Positions 52,183 through 61,938 of a DNA stretch of 64,000 bases are shown piece after piece. Source of the DNA: Nereocystis luetkeana (Eukaryota; Sar; Phaeophyceae; Laminariales; Laminariaceae). Under the pieces are notes generated by a model. That model was given only the letters and a program-made list of their open reading frames with translations. It was not told the origin of the DNA and did not search any database. The translations under genes were made by a program, and so were the position numbers. The DNA lies in assembly GCA_031213475.1 (NCBI GenBank), contig JARUPZ010000003.1, forward strand, positions 12,963,580 to 13,027,579, given 5' to 3'. Position 1 is the stretch's first letter; each line of letters starts with the position of its first letter.

Positions 52183-52285
52183 TACGGGGGGCCATAGTTA
52201 ACAGGACCAGATATTTTTAGTAAAAATGGTTAAACATATAGGTGTTTATGTGTACCATAGGTCCTGTTAACTATGGTCCCCCGTA
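52183..52285. mobile_element. Family A MITE, copy 21
   Basis: Arms GTTAACAGG/CCTGTTAAC; ends TACGGGGGGCCATAG and CTATGGTCCCCCGTA; followed by ATAGG. Confidence 0.87.
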
Positions 52286-52515
52286 ATAGGACTACTGTAT
52301 GTACCACCATGAGACTTCCCGTGAGACTTCAATGGAAGCCCCGAAGAACTGCCCATCCATATACTGTAGATACACTCAGCAAATTTACATCGTCGCGGCC
52401 CAACGGAGACCTGAAATCCCCTAGAATTCCTCGATCCTGGCAGGCATCGTGGTTTGTATGCCGTCGGTTCACTCAATAGCAAATATGCTGTTACAGGAGA
52501 TCGGTCTTTTTGGTC

Positions 52516-52640
52516 GCGTCAAGGCCATTTCTGGCAGTGTTGTACTGGTTTTAGTGTTGGGGGCGGTCAGTCAAGGGGCAAGCAAAAGGCCTTGCCTGGC
52601 AGTGTAGTGCTGGTTTTAGTGTGGGGGGCGGTCAGTCACG
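52516..52640. repeat. Tandem duplication, about 66 bp x 2
   Basis: CTGGCAGTGTTGTACTGGTT...GGCGGTCAGTCAAGG and CTGGCAGTGTAGTGCTGGTT...GGCGGTCAGTCACGG. Confidence 0.92.
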
Positions 52641-53040
52641 GTCTACTCGTAAAATAGCATATTTCTCCATAGCCGCTCCTGTTATCCTTGTTGAATGACA
52701 TGTCATGTACATATCCTAACACCCTTCGTTCGTTATTGTTGCCTGATGGGGCAAATTCTTTTTGTTTGTCACTAATAAGATGCTCCTCGACAAGAGTGCT
52801 TGGATCTTTGCTGCGTCATGTATGACAGCCGGTGTTTTTTCTTTCGCCCTCGACGCGTGCGTACTCCGTCCTTGGTTTGCGGCAGGCGGTGTGCATAAGA
52901 TGCGCAGCACAACCCCTGTGAGCTACAAAGGGGGGAGATAAACACATAAAAATATTGATGCCACACATGAAGAGTGGGAAAATAATCGCCTCGGGGTGGG
53001 GCGGGATGTAGGGATATAGAGGTCTGCAGAACATCATTAT

Positions 53041-53225
53041 GGTGCTTGCCATCCGACAGTGTGCAGCATGAGCTTCAACGTTGATCCCTCAAAATACTCC
53101 TGAAAGAAGAAATCCTCGGAAACAAAGGAACCCTACCTTCTATGTCTACTTCCCTCTATGCTCTATCCACGACACTCTATGTTGTCGTCTTTGCTCCCTC
53201 CCACATCTCATTATGTTATATCCTC
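53041..53225 (+). repeat. Interspersed repeat, copy 1 of an inverted pair
   Basis: CTTGCCATCCGACAGTGTGC, CAACGTTGATC, CCTGAAAGAAGAAATC, CTACTTCCCTCTAT, CATCTCATTATGT. Its reverse complement is at 56,703. Confidence 0.88.
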
Positions 53226-53589
53226 AGATCCTAAGCCGCATCCAAACTCCATCCCCACGCCATCGGTGTGGGTCTGTCGCCCCTCCTCCTCCGCTCCTTC
53301 TCGATTCCTGACGACCCTTAAGCTGGAGTCTGTATCGCGACACCTTCCTCGAAATGGCAACCTGTCTGTGTAGTCACCGAGACGATTTAGAGTAGGCGTT
53401 CCTTCACCAATCCTTTCCTTCCCATCGACCCACCATCCCTCCCTCCCACTACACTAGCAGCCAGCTGGTCGATGAACTTACTGCCATCTCCCCGAGACGC
53501 CCAAAGCTTTCCACTGCTAATAAAGTGGCATGTGTATGACTCCGTTCGTCAAAGGACACTATTACATCGAAACCGATATATTACTTGAT

Positions 53590-53766
53590 ATCAGCAGCAG
53601 TGCAGTAGTAGTAGTAGTAGTAGTAGCGGTACTATTAATAGTAGTGGTGGTACTATTATAGTAGTAGTAGTAGTAGTAATGTAGGAGGAGGAGGAGGAGT
53701 AGTATGAGCAGTAGTATAGTTGTAGTTGTAGTAGTATTATAGCAGTAGCAGTAGTATAATAGTAGA
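53590..53766. repeat. TAG trinucleotide repeat
   Basis: GTAGTAGTAGTAGTAGTAG with GGA/GTT interruptions over 175 bp; contains one ACTATTAATAGT palindrome at 53,631. Confidence 0.9.
53631..53642. other. ACTATTAATAGT palindrome, candidate empty family A target
   Basis: Second exact copy, in the TAG repeat, where it could also arise by chance from repeat units. Confidence 0.4.
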
Positions 53767-54515
53767 CGTGCGTGCATTTCTTATTCCGAAAGCGAAAGGG
53801 GTTGAGCCAGCCGGTCGGAAGGAAAATTGAAGAATACGGTGCGTTCCAAGTTGGAGGATTTTCTCGTTCCTCATTCCTCCAGTTTTGACGTTGCAGCTGT
53901 ACTAGTCGAGAGTCCCAGAAATCCAAACGAAAATGCTTTAAGAGGCGATAGTCAGTCCCGCAGACACACATTGCAACGGGGCAAAACAAACACTTCAGGC
54001 GAATTGTAGTTTTCAGGCCATTTCAGAAGCGAGGCCGCGCACTAGGATAGAACCGCAGTTTCTCGCGTGGCTCGTTCGCGTGTTTTCACTTTTGCCCCCC
54101 TATATAACCCGTTTCATCATTACACCAGCCAGAAGTTGTGGCTTCATGATGGTGTCGCCAGGTGCTGTAGACGTCTCGAACGGTCTTTGGGTGGCGCTAG
54201 AGATCTAGTGGTTGGGGTATTTTGCTTTCGGTCTTTTCTGGCAAGAGCGAATACCAACCGCCCACACATCGACACAACGATTTTGATCATTTCTGCCTGC
54301 CGACGACCACCGAAATCAACGGAGCAGTATATAACTCTCCTGCCACACACCACACCAAGAGCGGTGTTCGCGGCTTCGGTAGCTACGCAGCTATCGTGGC
54401 TCGCGGGCAGCCTTCCCGTGTGACCTCAAAAACCGTTTCAAACAGGCCTGTTCGTTTCTGTATTTCGTCTTCGTCTCCCTGTTTCTCCGTTTCTCCTCTT
54501 GCTGAGCACTTCTAG

Positions 54516-54630
54516 TACGGGGGACCATAGTTAATAGGACCTCTGGTATACATAAAAACATATATATATATGTATATAGTTGACCATTTTTACTAAAAAT
54601 ATTTGGTCCTATCAACTATGGTCCCCCGTA
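54516..54630. mobile_element. Family A MITE, copy 22
   Basis: Ends TACGGGGGACCATAG and CTATGGTCCCCCGTA; arms GTTAATAGG/CCTATCAAC; the core has an expanded TATATATA run. Confidence 0.86.
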
Positions 54631-54805
54631 ATAGCTCGTGTCACACAGATCAGTCCATAGGTAACATCCACACCAATTCGGTCTTCCTCTGTCAGAGATG
54701 TACCGGGTTCGCGTCGAATTACGCCCACCATGGACCACTCTAGAACCTACCAGAGGGGGCAACACAAAAAAGAGGGCATGGAAAACGATGTAAGACCCAC
54801 CGCCT

Positions 54806-54862
54806 TAATCTCTTTAGGACTGCCCATCGTTCTGTGGGGACGAAACACTTGGAAATATAGTC
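54806..54862. mobile_element. Family B element, left half
   Basis: TCTTTAGGACTGCCCATCG then GGGGACGAAACACTTGG; right arm absent. Confidence 0.5.
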
Positions 54863-55132
54863 GTTTTTCTTGCTCGCAGCAGTTGAACGGGCTATCAAGG
54901 CTACCTACCGACTGCCGGGTTGTTGAACAGCAGCATGCATGCGCAAATGTGCGGGCGATCGGCCTGAGGGACGAAGAACAGCACCCCGACTCCAGCTCCG
55001 AGCCGGCTCTACAAATCAGAAGATTTCTCTACTCGTAGGACCTTTAACAATCCTGGGAGAAGGGATCTTTAGGCTGGTAGGCTGTTCAGGTGTTTCGGTT
55101 CCTGTTGGGATCAAGGTACGGGCGAAGACCCA

Positions 55133-55183
55133 ACCCAACCCCTGACTCTAACCCTAACCCTAACCTTAACCCTAACACTGACC
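55133..55183. repeat. Short interstitial CCCTAA telomere-type tract
   Basis: CCCCTGACTCTAACCCTAAC and CCTTAACCCTAACACTGACC: about six units of the TTAGGG-type repeat on the minus strand. Confidence 0.75.
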
Positions 55184-56003
55184 CCAAACCACAGCCAAAC
55201 GGGCCAAAACTCGCCATGAACGCGGCTGCGCCGCGTTTGCATCGAACCAGGAAATTTCCCAGTTTCGGACGACGATTCCGAGGTGCAGACCACGCTACGC
55301 ATTTGTCAAGACAAAAACACCCCTAAATATCCCTTCTCCCAGATTGCTAAACCTACACAAAAATAGCGTTATTCGCCACGCTACATCAAATCATACGGCG
55401 ACATTAGCATCATAAGAAGACCACATCTATTAATTATACTCATATCGTAGATAGCCCTGATGCCCCCATATTGGAACTAGAGTTGAGCTTTGATGCCCAC
55501 TTATTTTTTTTTTCACAGAATAAAAATATATATATATATCGCCGGGCCGCTGCATTTGCTGCTGCACCGTCTGTTCTGCTGCTTGTTTGCACAGTGCAAC
55601 GCTTAGATCGGTCCTTCCAGGCACTCCTCTTCGTCACGACCTGCACGACGAAGCCGACGATACACATTGATCCCGACAAATAGCGGCGTATTCAGCGACA
55701 ACGACCACACACAACCATCTGATATTAGACGACGGCAGAGTATGCATCAGTCGAACCATACGACGAAGCGCCACCCTGCGTCGTCGTTGGTCTCCTCCGC
55801 CTTGACAAGCCTCCCTCCAGCTATTATTATTGTTCTGGTCTCTGGAACACTCAACTCGGCACAACCGTTTAACGACGTTTTTACGTCTCTTTTTCGCACA
55901 TACCAGGTACGCCTCTACCTCCTGGTAGCACATACAGCAGCTGACAAACGCGTGCACGAACGCACAACTACGACAAGAAACTTGGATAGCTTGCAGGTCA
56001 GTG

Positions 56004-56195
56004 CTACAGAGGGACGACAACACCACAAATCTCGTCGCCCGTGCATCCACCGCAGATGACAGCCAAACACCAATCCGCGTCAATTGGCTTTTCAGTGATT
56101 GTAGCTGCGAAGTTTCTGCCTGCTTCCAGCACACCCGTCTCCATCTCCTTCCATAGGTCTTCTGTGCGAGACCGATCAGAGTAAACGCTCATCAT
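56004..56195 (-). CDS. Small hypothetical ORF
   Basis: Open from ATG to TAG, about 63 codons: MSVYSDRSRTEDLWKEMETG, LEAGRNFAATITEKPIDADW, and a Cys/Gly-rich end. It lies inside the repeat-rich stretch bounded by the LTR-like pair, so it may be element-derived. A second overlapping frame is also open, which weakens the case. Confidence 0.18.
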   Translation of the reverse strand: MMSVYSDRSRTEDLWKEMETGVLEAGRNFAATITEKPIDADWCLAVICGGCTGDEICGVVVPL

Positions 56196-56702
56196 TCTAC
56201 ACCGCCGTTCATGGGCATCTTTAGAAAAATAGGAAACAAAAGCTGTGAGTGAGATCGAGCGTTTCGTCGAAACCCATCTTTGCAAGGTGTGTATGATATA
56301 TTCCTTCAATCACGCGTACCACGGGTTTTATATGGCCTCCTGCAGGAAATACAGTCCATGCACGAGGAAGACAAAAACCGAAGCTGCAGAATGCAAGGAG
56401 TGGGCGTGTCTATATTCGAGAAATAATCAAAATGACGTATTTTCGAGGTTGCACGTAGCTGCCACGAGTGGGAGCATTTCCCGGTGTGTATTTAATACCA
56501 GGTACCCGGTACGAGGTACTACTGTTTTATAAATACTTTTGGATGTCATCATCGCCATCATCATCATCATCGCTACTACCGAGCGGCATTAAAGAAGAAG
56601 TACATGTATGTGTCTATATTTCAGAGCGAAAAAAACTAAATGGGGCGTGCGAGGACCAAATGACACTCCCGAGGCGGGTGGAGACATGGCAATATTTTTA
56701 GG

Positions 56703-56912
56703 AATAGAACATGAACAGTACATATTGAGATGGAGGAGGGAGCGAAGACAACAGATAGATGGAGTGTCGTAGATGAAGTATAGAGGGAAGTAGACGTAGA
56801 AGGTGGATAGACCTTGTGCAGAGGTTTTCCTTTGTTTCGGGGGATTTCTTCTTTCAGGAATGCTTTGAGTGATCAACGTTGGAGCTCATGCTGCACATTG
56901 TCGGATGGCAAG
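56703..56912 (-). repeat. Interspersed repeat, copy 2 of an inverted pair
   Basis: On the minus strand: CTTGCCATCCGACAATGTGC, CAACGTTGATC, CCTGAAAGAAGAAATC, CTACTTCCCTCTAT, CATCTCAATATGT, with about 25 bp extra in the middle. Spaced 3.5 kb from copy 1. Confidence 0.88.
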
Positions 56913-57181
56913 CATATTAATAATATTAATAATTAATTGGCGGCTTTGTTTCGCATATGAATCTGGAGTTCTTAATAAAAGTGCTGGACCTTTCCACACT
57001 TACTTAACGTAGCAAATACCTGGTATAACACACACGCGATATAGACTACCAACTTCTACTGTAAAACCTACATTACTTCAACCCCCCGGGAGGGCAGGCG
57101 GGTTCTTCTTTCAACTCAACGACCTCCGACCCAGTGCCAGACCCCTGCTCGTCCGTACCCACGCGTAGAACTCCGTACTAT

Positions 57182-57284
57182 TACGGTGGGCCATAGTTAA
57201 TAGGACCTCTGGTATACATAAAAAACAATATATTAAACCATTTCTCCTAACAATATTTGGCCCTATTAACTATGGCCCCCCGTA
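57182..57284. mobile_element. Family A MITE, copy 23
   Basis: Ends TACGGTGGGCCATAG and CTATGGCCCCCCGTA; arms GTTAATAGG/CCTATTAAC; flanked by ACTAT and ATAG. Confidence 0.86.
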
Positions 57285-57348
57285 ATAGATTGCCTTCTTC
57301 CTGCCTATTTCAACCTTCCCGTCCTCTCCCTTCCCAGTTCAACCAACT

Positions 57349-58148
57349 GCGTTAAGTGCAAGGGCAGTATGGACCTAGGGACCGACCGACTACTGCTAGC
57401 AGGTGATGATGCCTTTGGCTCTGCTCTGGTCACTCACGCAAGGTGCTTGACGATGTCACAACTTGTAGGCTCTTGTATTGGTTGCTGCTTGCCTCGCCTG
57501 ATGTCTTCTGAACGAAGGGCCGAGGCATTCATTCGTAACGTAGGCGATAACGCCTGCCAGGTATCATGAGGGGGCACTTGCTACAAATCATAATGCCGCA
57601 ACAGGGGAGAGGGGATACCATAACACTAGCCCCCCCCTGAAGGGCCGTATATGCAGATTCATAGAAAACTCAGACACGAACCAAACCCATTCGGAGAATT
57701 CGGAGAATGGATCGAAAGCTAGGTGCATCACAACCCACTCCCACACCTCTCAGTTGTAAGGCTGAAGCCGATTACACGTGGATAAAACAGGCCACAAGAG
57801 CGAATAGCCAAAGTCGTCGCCGTCAAAACAACTGACCTCGAAGGAGTGCCTAAAGCTTCCTCCTGCCGACGACGCCAGTGTTAAGTGCAAAGGCAGGATG
57901 GACCTAGGGACCGACTACTGCTAGCAAGTGTGTCTTTGGCTCTGCTCTGGTCACTCACACGGGGTGCTTGACGTTGTTAGAAGTTATAGGCTCTTGTATT
58001 GGTTACTGCTTGCCTCGTCAGATGTCTTCTGAACCAAGGGGCGAGGCATTCATCAGTAATGCAGGCAATCACGCCTGCCAGGTATCATGAGGGGACGCTT
58101 GCTACAAATCGTAACGCCGCAACAGGGGAGAGGGGATACCATAACAAC
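57349..58148 (+). mobile_element. TRIM-like element, about 800 bp with terminal direct repeats
   Basis: Two direct repeats of about 270 bp (57,349-57,624 and 57,879-58,148) flank about 255 bp with no ORF. The right repeat starts TGTTA and ends TAACA, a perfect inverted pair; the left starts CGTTA. ACTGC stands directly before the left repeat (from GTTAAG) and directly after the right one, a candidate 5-bp target duplication. Repeats have only moderate divergence. Confidence 0.72.
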
Positions 58149-58904
58149 TGCTCCCGTCGTCAACCCTATGACCCTTTGCCCATCCCCTCTCTTCCAGCAC
58201 GCCAACGATTCAATACATCTCCACAAACCCCAGATTTCCTCCGTTCAATTTTCCACTTTGAATCAATGTGCAACAATTTTCCCGACAAAAAGCGGACACG
58301 ATATTGATAAACAATCCTACTGTTAAATCGAGAAATTTCGTCGAACCTCATATTTCCAAACCGTGTGTGACAATAACGACAAGATAGGATCTTGCATGCT
58401 GTGGATTTTGTGTATCAGGTACAAAGCAGGTGGGTAAGATGTATTGAATTAAATTGATATTTTTTCTTGGTCGTGTGCGTCAACTATTATCGCCAAAAAA
58501 AAGGGGTGGTGCTGGGGGGGGTACACGATATTTGATAAATATGCCCGATCAGCTGCGAGAGCGAGGGTGTCGTCGAATCTCATTTTTAAGAATCGAGTGT
58601 GATGATAAATAAGATCGTGCGCAACACGGATTTTTACATGTTTTGAAAATTAAAAAGAAAAGCTGTGTGATCGAGGATTTCGTCGGACTTTCTGTCACCG
58701 ACTCCTCGGTGCGCATCGTATGCTGTACGACACACTTAAAAACAAGCTCCACAAAATGTTTCGTCTCTGTGGCTAAACTGTCTTACGTTACACAGCAGTA
58801 CAGTAGTTCTAACACACTTATATATACACACCTACCTCCCGAATTTGTTAATTAAACGCAAATCAAATACGGCAATAATTACATTCATTCGCTCTTCGAG
58901 CACA

Positions 58905-59252
58905 TGTAGTAGAACCCGAGTATCGGTGGTAAGGATGTGGAATGCAGCTTCTCTTGATCAGGAGACCTCTGCTTGTGTTGTCGTATTATTCCTCATGATG
59001 AGAGAAGGGAGCTGTCGAGAGAGTAAGTCGATAGGGCTTGATTCAAGGCATCAAGCCTAATACTCTACTCTCTTCCACTAATCCGGTAGGCGGGCAAAGA
59101 CACCTCCTTGTCCGAGGAACTTCCTCGGGCGTTTGTCTACGCTTCTCCTATCGACCACATCCTAACCACTGTACTGCAAAGGAAACTTCAGAACCCCGGG
59201 CTGCATCATGACCACTTCTATAGCCCGATACTATATCATATCACACACACGT
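58905..59252 (+). mobile_element. LTR-like repeat, right copy
   Basis: About 350 bp, TGTAGTAGAACCCGAG to ATATCATATCACA; lacks about 165 bp present in the left copy (between CCTAACCA and GAAACTTCAG). Divergence is high and flanking target duplications are not seen, so the pair may be two solo copies and not one element. Confidence 0.6.
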
Positions 59253-60135
59253 GTTACTCAATATTATCTTTATTAAAAACTACTATTAATAGCTGTATAT
59301 ACACAACGTCATCGCATTAGCTGTGTTGACTCTTCACTATTTCATGTATTATTCTAACAATATATTGAATTACTACATACACGAAATCGCACGTCCCACT
59401 TACTTGCTGAATAAAGACCACTATTTTTTTATTTATTTATTTTTTCTCATCCCATTCATTATCTTCGCACATTTTCTTCTCTCTCTCCTTCCAACTCGTA
59501 ACTCAGATCCAGGGTCACATAGCAGGCTCTTCTCCCCCCTTCCCGCTACGGTACGTGCCTTCATTTTTATCGCGAGAAGGTTTCAGCCTTTTCTTCCCTC
59601 GTCGACTCGCATCGAATTGTGCTGCATAGAGATATACCACAGTATAATTTTACGTGCAATACCTCCACTTCCTTCATGTGGCCCTGCCGCCGTGGGGGCA
59701 AGATGGCCGCTCATTCCCTAGCACCTGACATGTATAACACGAAGTCAATCATATGATACCTTTTATACATTCGATATTATACTGCTGTATATGATACATA
59801 TACTGTACCTGGTATGTAACACATGTCCTGGTACATGAATTCATGCCGGCAACTCAGCCCTCATTTTGGTACTTGATGCCTGTGGTACTGTGGTGCAGTG
59901 CACGACACACGACAACAAGTAATACATTGGATTCGGGAGTAACTAGTTGAGAAACGTTGGCTCGACTTGCGCACAAACCACAAGAAAGCCGACTGACTGC
60001 TTTTCATCCGAAAATTCTTAGCGTAGGACGCACCATCGCTCACACAAGAATAAGAAGTTGAGCCCGGCCCAAAATAGGAGTTTCTTGGCCCCTTCGGAAT
60101 CCACGCACAGCGCCTACCTGGTACCAGGTACTATT

Positions 60136-60239
60136 TACGGGGGACCATAGTAAATAGGACCAAATATCGTTAGTAAAAATAGGTAAGCATGTAGGTTTTT
60201 AGTGTGTACCATAGATCCTATTTACTATGCCCCCCCGTA
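60136..60239. mobile_element. Family A MITE, copy 24
   Basis: Ends TACGGGGGACCATAG and CTATGCCCCCCCGTA; arms GTAAATAGG/CCTATTTAC; inserted beside a TACCTGGTACCAGGTA motif. Confidence 0.86.
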
Positions 60240-60394
60240 ATACAACTAAAAAAAAGAGTTGCTGTCAACCATCTACAGTAGTAGTGTATGGGAATCACTA
60301 CCTTGGTACGGTATGCCTGGCATATTTTGTGAAGAGCGTGCAGCAGTATATATTAGTGGATCGTCATCGTGCAGCGCGCTTATCGTATGCGGCA

Positions 60395-60868
60395 TAGCAC
60401 GTAAGCTAACACACCCCTTCCCTGGCCGGATGAAGCTCAGAAACGATTTTCTCCAAAGCACCGCATTAGCACCCAAGATAGCACACACTCTCCCTGCCGG
60501 GATGAAATTAATTCAGAGCCGACTCTCTTCGAAGGACCGCATTATTTAATAACACGCAAGAAACACACACACCCTGGCAGGAATGAATTTTAAGAGCCGA
60601 CTTTCCCCTAAACCAAGGGAGTGTACTCGATGCCATATATGGCCGTAGTCGTATGACCATAGACCCTCGCATCCCACAATGCCGGGACGGAGTACGTCGG
60701 GTTTTCGTCGACCAGGCAGATATTGCTTGCACCACCGGGGAGGCGGGGGGTACACAACGAAAATTAGCGGTTTTCCATAGACGGGCAAGCGCGTTTTCTC
60801 GGCGTTTCGCACGTTTCCCCGTCGTCGGCAAAACCATATCTTGAAATTCGTCCTACGGGTGTGCTATC
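60395..60868. mobile_element. Family D-like composite carrying a family C copy
   Basis: AACACACCCCTTCCC plus CCGGATGAAGCTCAGAAACG at the left, two further AGCACACACTCTCC/GGATGAA units, the C copy at 60,620, then ACGGGCAAGCGCGTTTTCTC, GAAATTCGTCCTACGGGTGTG at the right. Confidence 0.55.
60620..60733 (+). mobile_element. Family C repeat, copy 6, inside a family D-like element
   Basis: TGTACTCGATGCCATATATGG, GTATGACCATAGACCCTCGC, GGGACGGAGTACGTCGGG, GACCAGGCAG. Both flanks are family D sequence. Confidence 0.72.
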
Positions 60869-61867
60869 GCTAGCTTTTAAGCGTGTTCTCTACGGTGGAT
60901 CCGTACTTGCGCTTCGGACGCACTCCCTCTACACCACCAGCAGCCCGGGCTGTCAGACTGTTCCGCTTCGTGTGGTCGCGGTGCTGCTCTGCTCCAATCA
61001 TCATCCGTTTGCTTTCGACATTAATCACGTTTTTTCGCTCCCGATCAAGCTCTCAAGTGAACGGTGTCGCGTGCGCGGCCGACTGTAGGGCCGGCCCTCT
61101 CATAAGAACAGAGGCTCCCACAAGAAACTCAGGATGAAATTTCCGTAGAAAGAAGAAAAAAAACGGCAGCGGTCATATTGTACCAAAGCTACTGTAGAAT
61201 ATGCGTGGAGCAAATCCCACCCTTGCTCAAATGATAACTCTAGCCTAGGACAGTGCCCTGGTTTCTGCTTACTACGGTGTAGGACCGGTACTTCTGCTGC
61301 TCGTTCGTTCGGGTGTCCTCGCCCGAAGGAGCGGCTCGGGGGGGACTTGCCCCGGTCAACGGCATTGTTCCTACTCTCCTCTCTTTGACATGTATGTCCT
61401 GGTACATCTGTAAGAGTAGTATGTGGAGATCTGTCGACATGGGCCTCGGTGAGGCCGGGCACGGAAAAGCCTTCAACGAGAGCTTCAGGCCAAAAACTCT
61501 GGATCGTTTTCACTAAATAAATATAAAGCAGTATTATTGTAGATTTTTTCCATAATTTCCAAAGTTTGGAGATAATTGGAGGTATGTATCAATATACCGA
61601 GGTGTTCATGTCACTGTTCGTGAAATTCTCCAGAAAGAAGCAAAAAATCACGTTCGTTATTTTCATGTATGTGAAAAAAAAAAACAGGAAAACTTGGAAT
61701 ATTGAAAAATTGCGCGAAAAAAATGTCGAAATTATGAAATTATGGGGAAAAGCTTAGAATGACCCTTATACTGCGGTACTGCTGTACGTGTGGCGCGGTG
61801 TGGGTCTCTTGTTCGCTGCAAACAGGACACGTAGAAAGTACCAGGTATGCAATTTCTAAAAAAAGAA

Positions 61868-61938
61868 TGCAATATCCGAGAATCGAACTCGGGTCGCGTG
61901 AATGGCAATCACGCATTCTACCACTGAACCAATAGTGC
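61868..61938 (-). tRNA. trnG-GCC: tRNA-Gly (anticodon GCC)
   Basis: A 71-nt cloverleaf folds by eye: acceptor GCACTAT/ATATTGC with one C-U mismatch at pair 4, D arm GTTC/GAAT with loop AGTGGTA, anticodon arm CGTGA/TCACG with loop TTGCCAT (anticodon GCC), T arm CCGAG/CTCGG with loop TTCGATT, and discriminator A. Box A (TGGTTCAGTGG) and box B (AGTTCGATTCT) are good. No intron. The acceptor mismatch leaves some chance of a tRNA pseudogene. Confidence 0.82.

Larger units (their letters stand above)
50960..57180. other. Region between LTR-like copies, decayed repeats
   Basis: Two adjoining plus-strand open frames (51,122-51,622, 166 codons, rich in Arg/Glu/Thr; 51,659-52,090, 143 codons, rich in Leu/Arg) sit just 3' of the left LTR-like copy, where a gag-like frame would be. 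No reverse transcriptase, protease or integrase motif could be found. The rest is tandem repeats, family A copies 21 and 22 and the inverted repeat pair. Confidence 0.4.
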
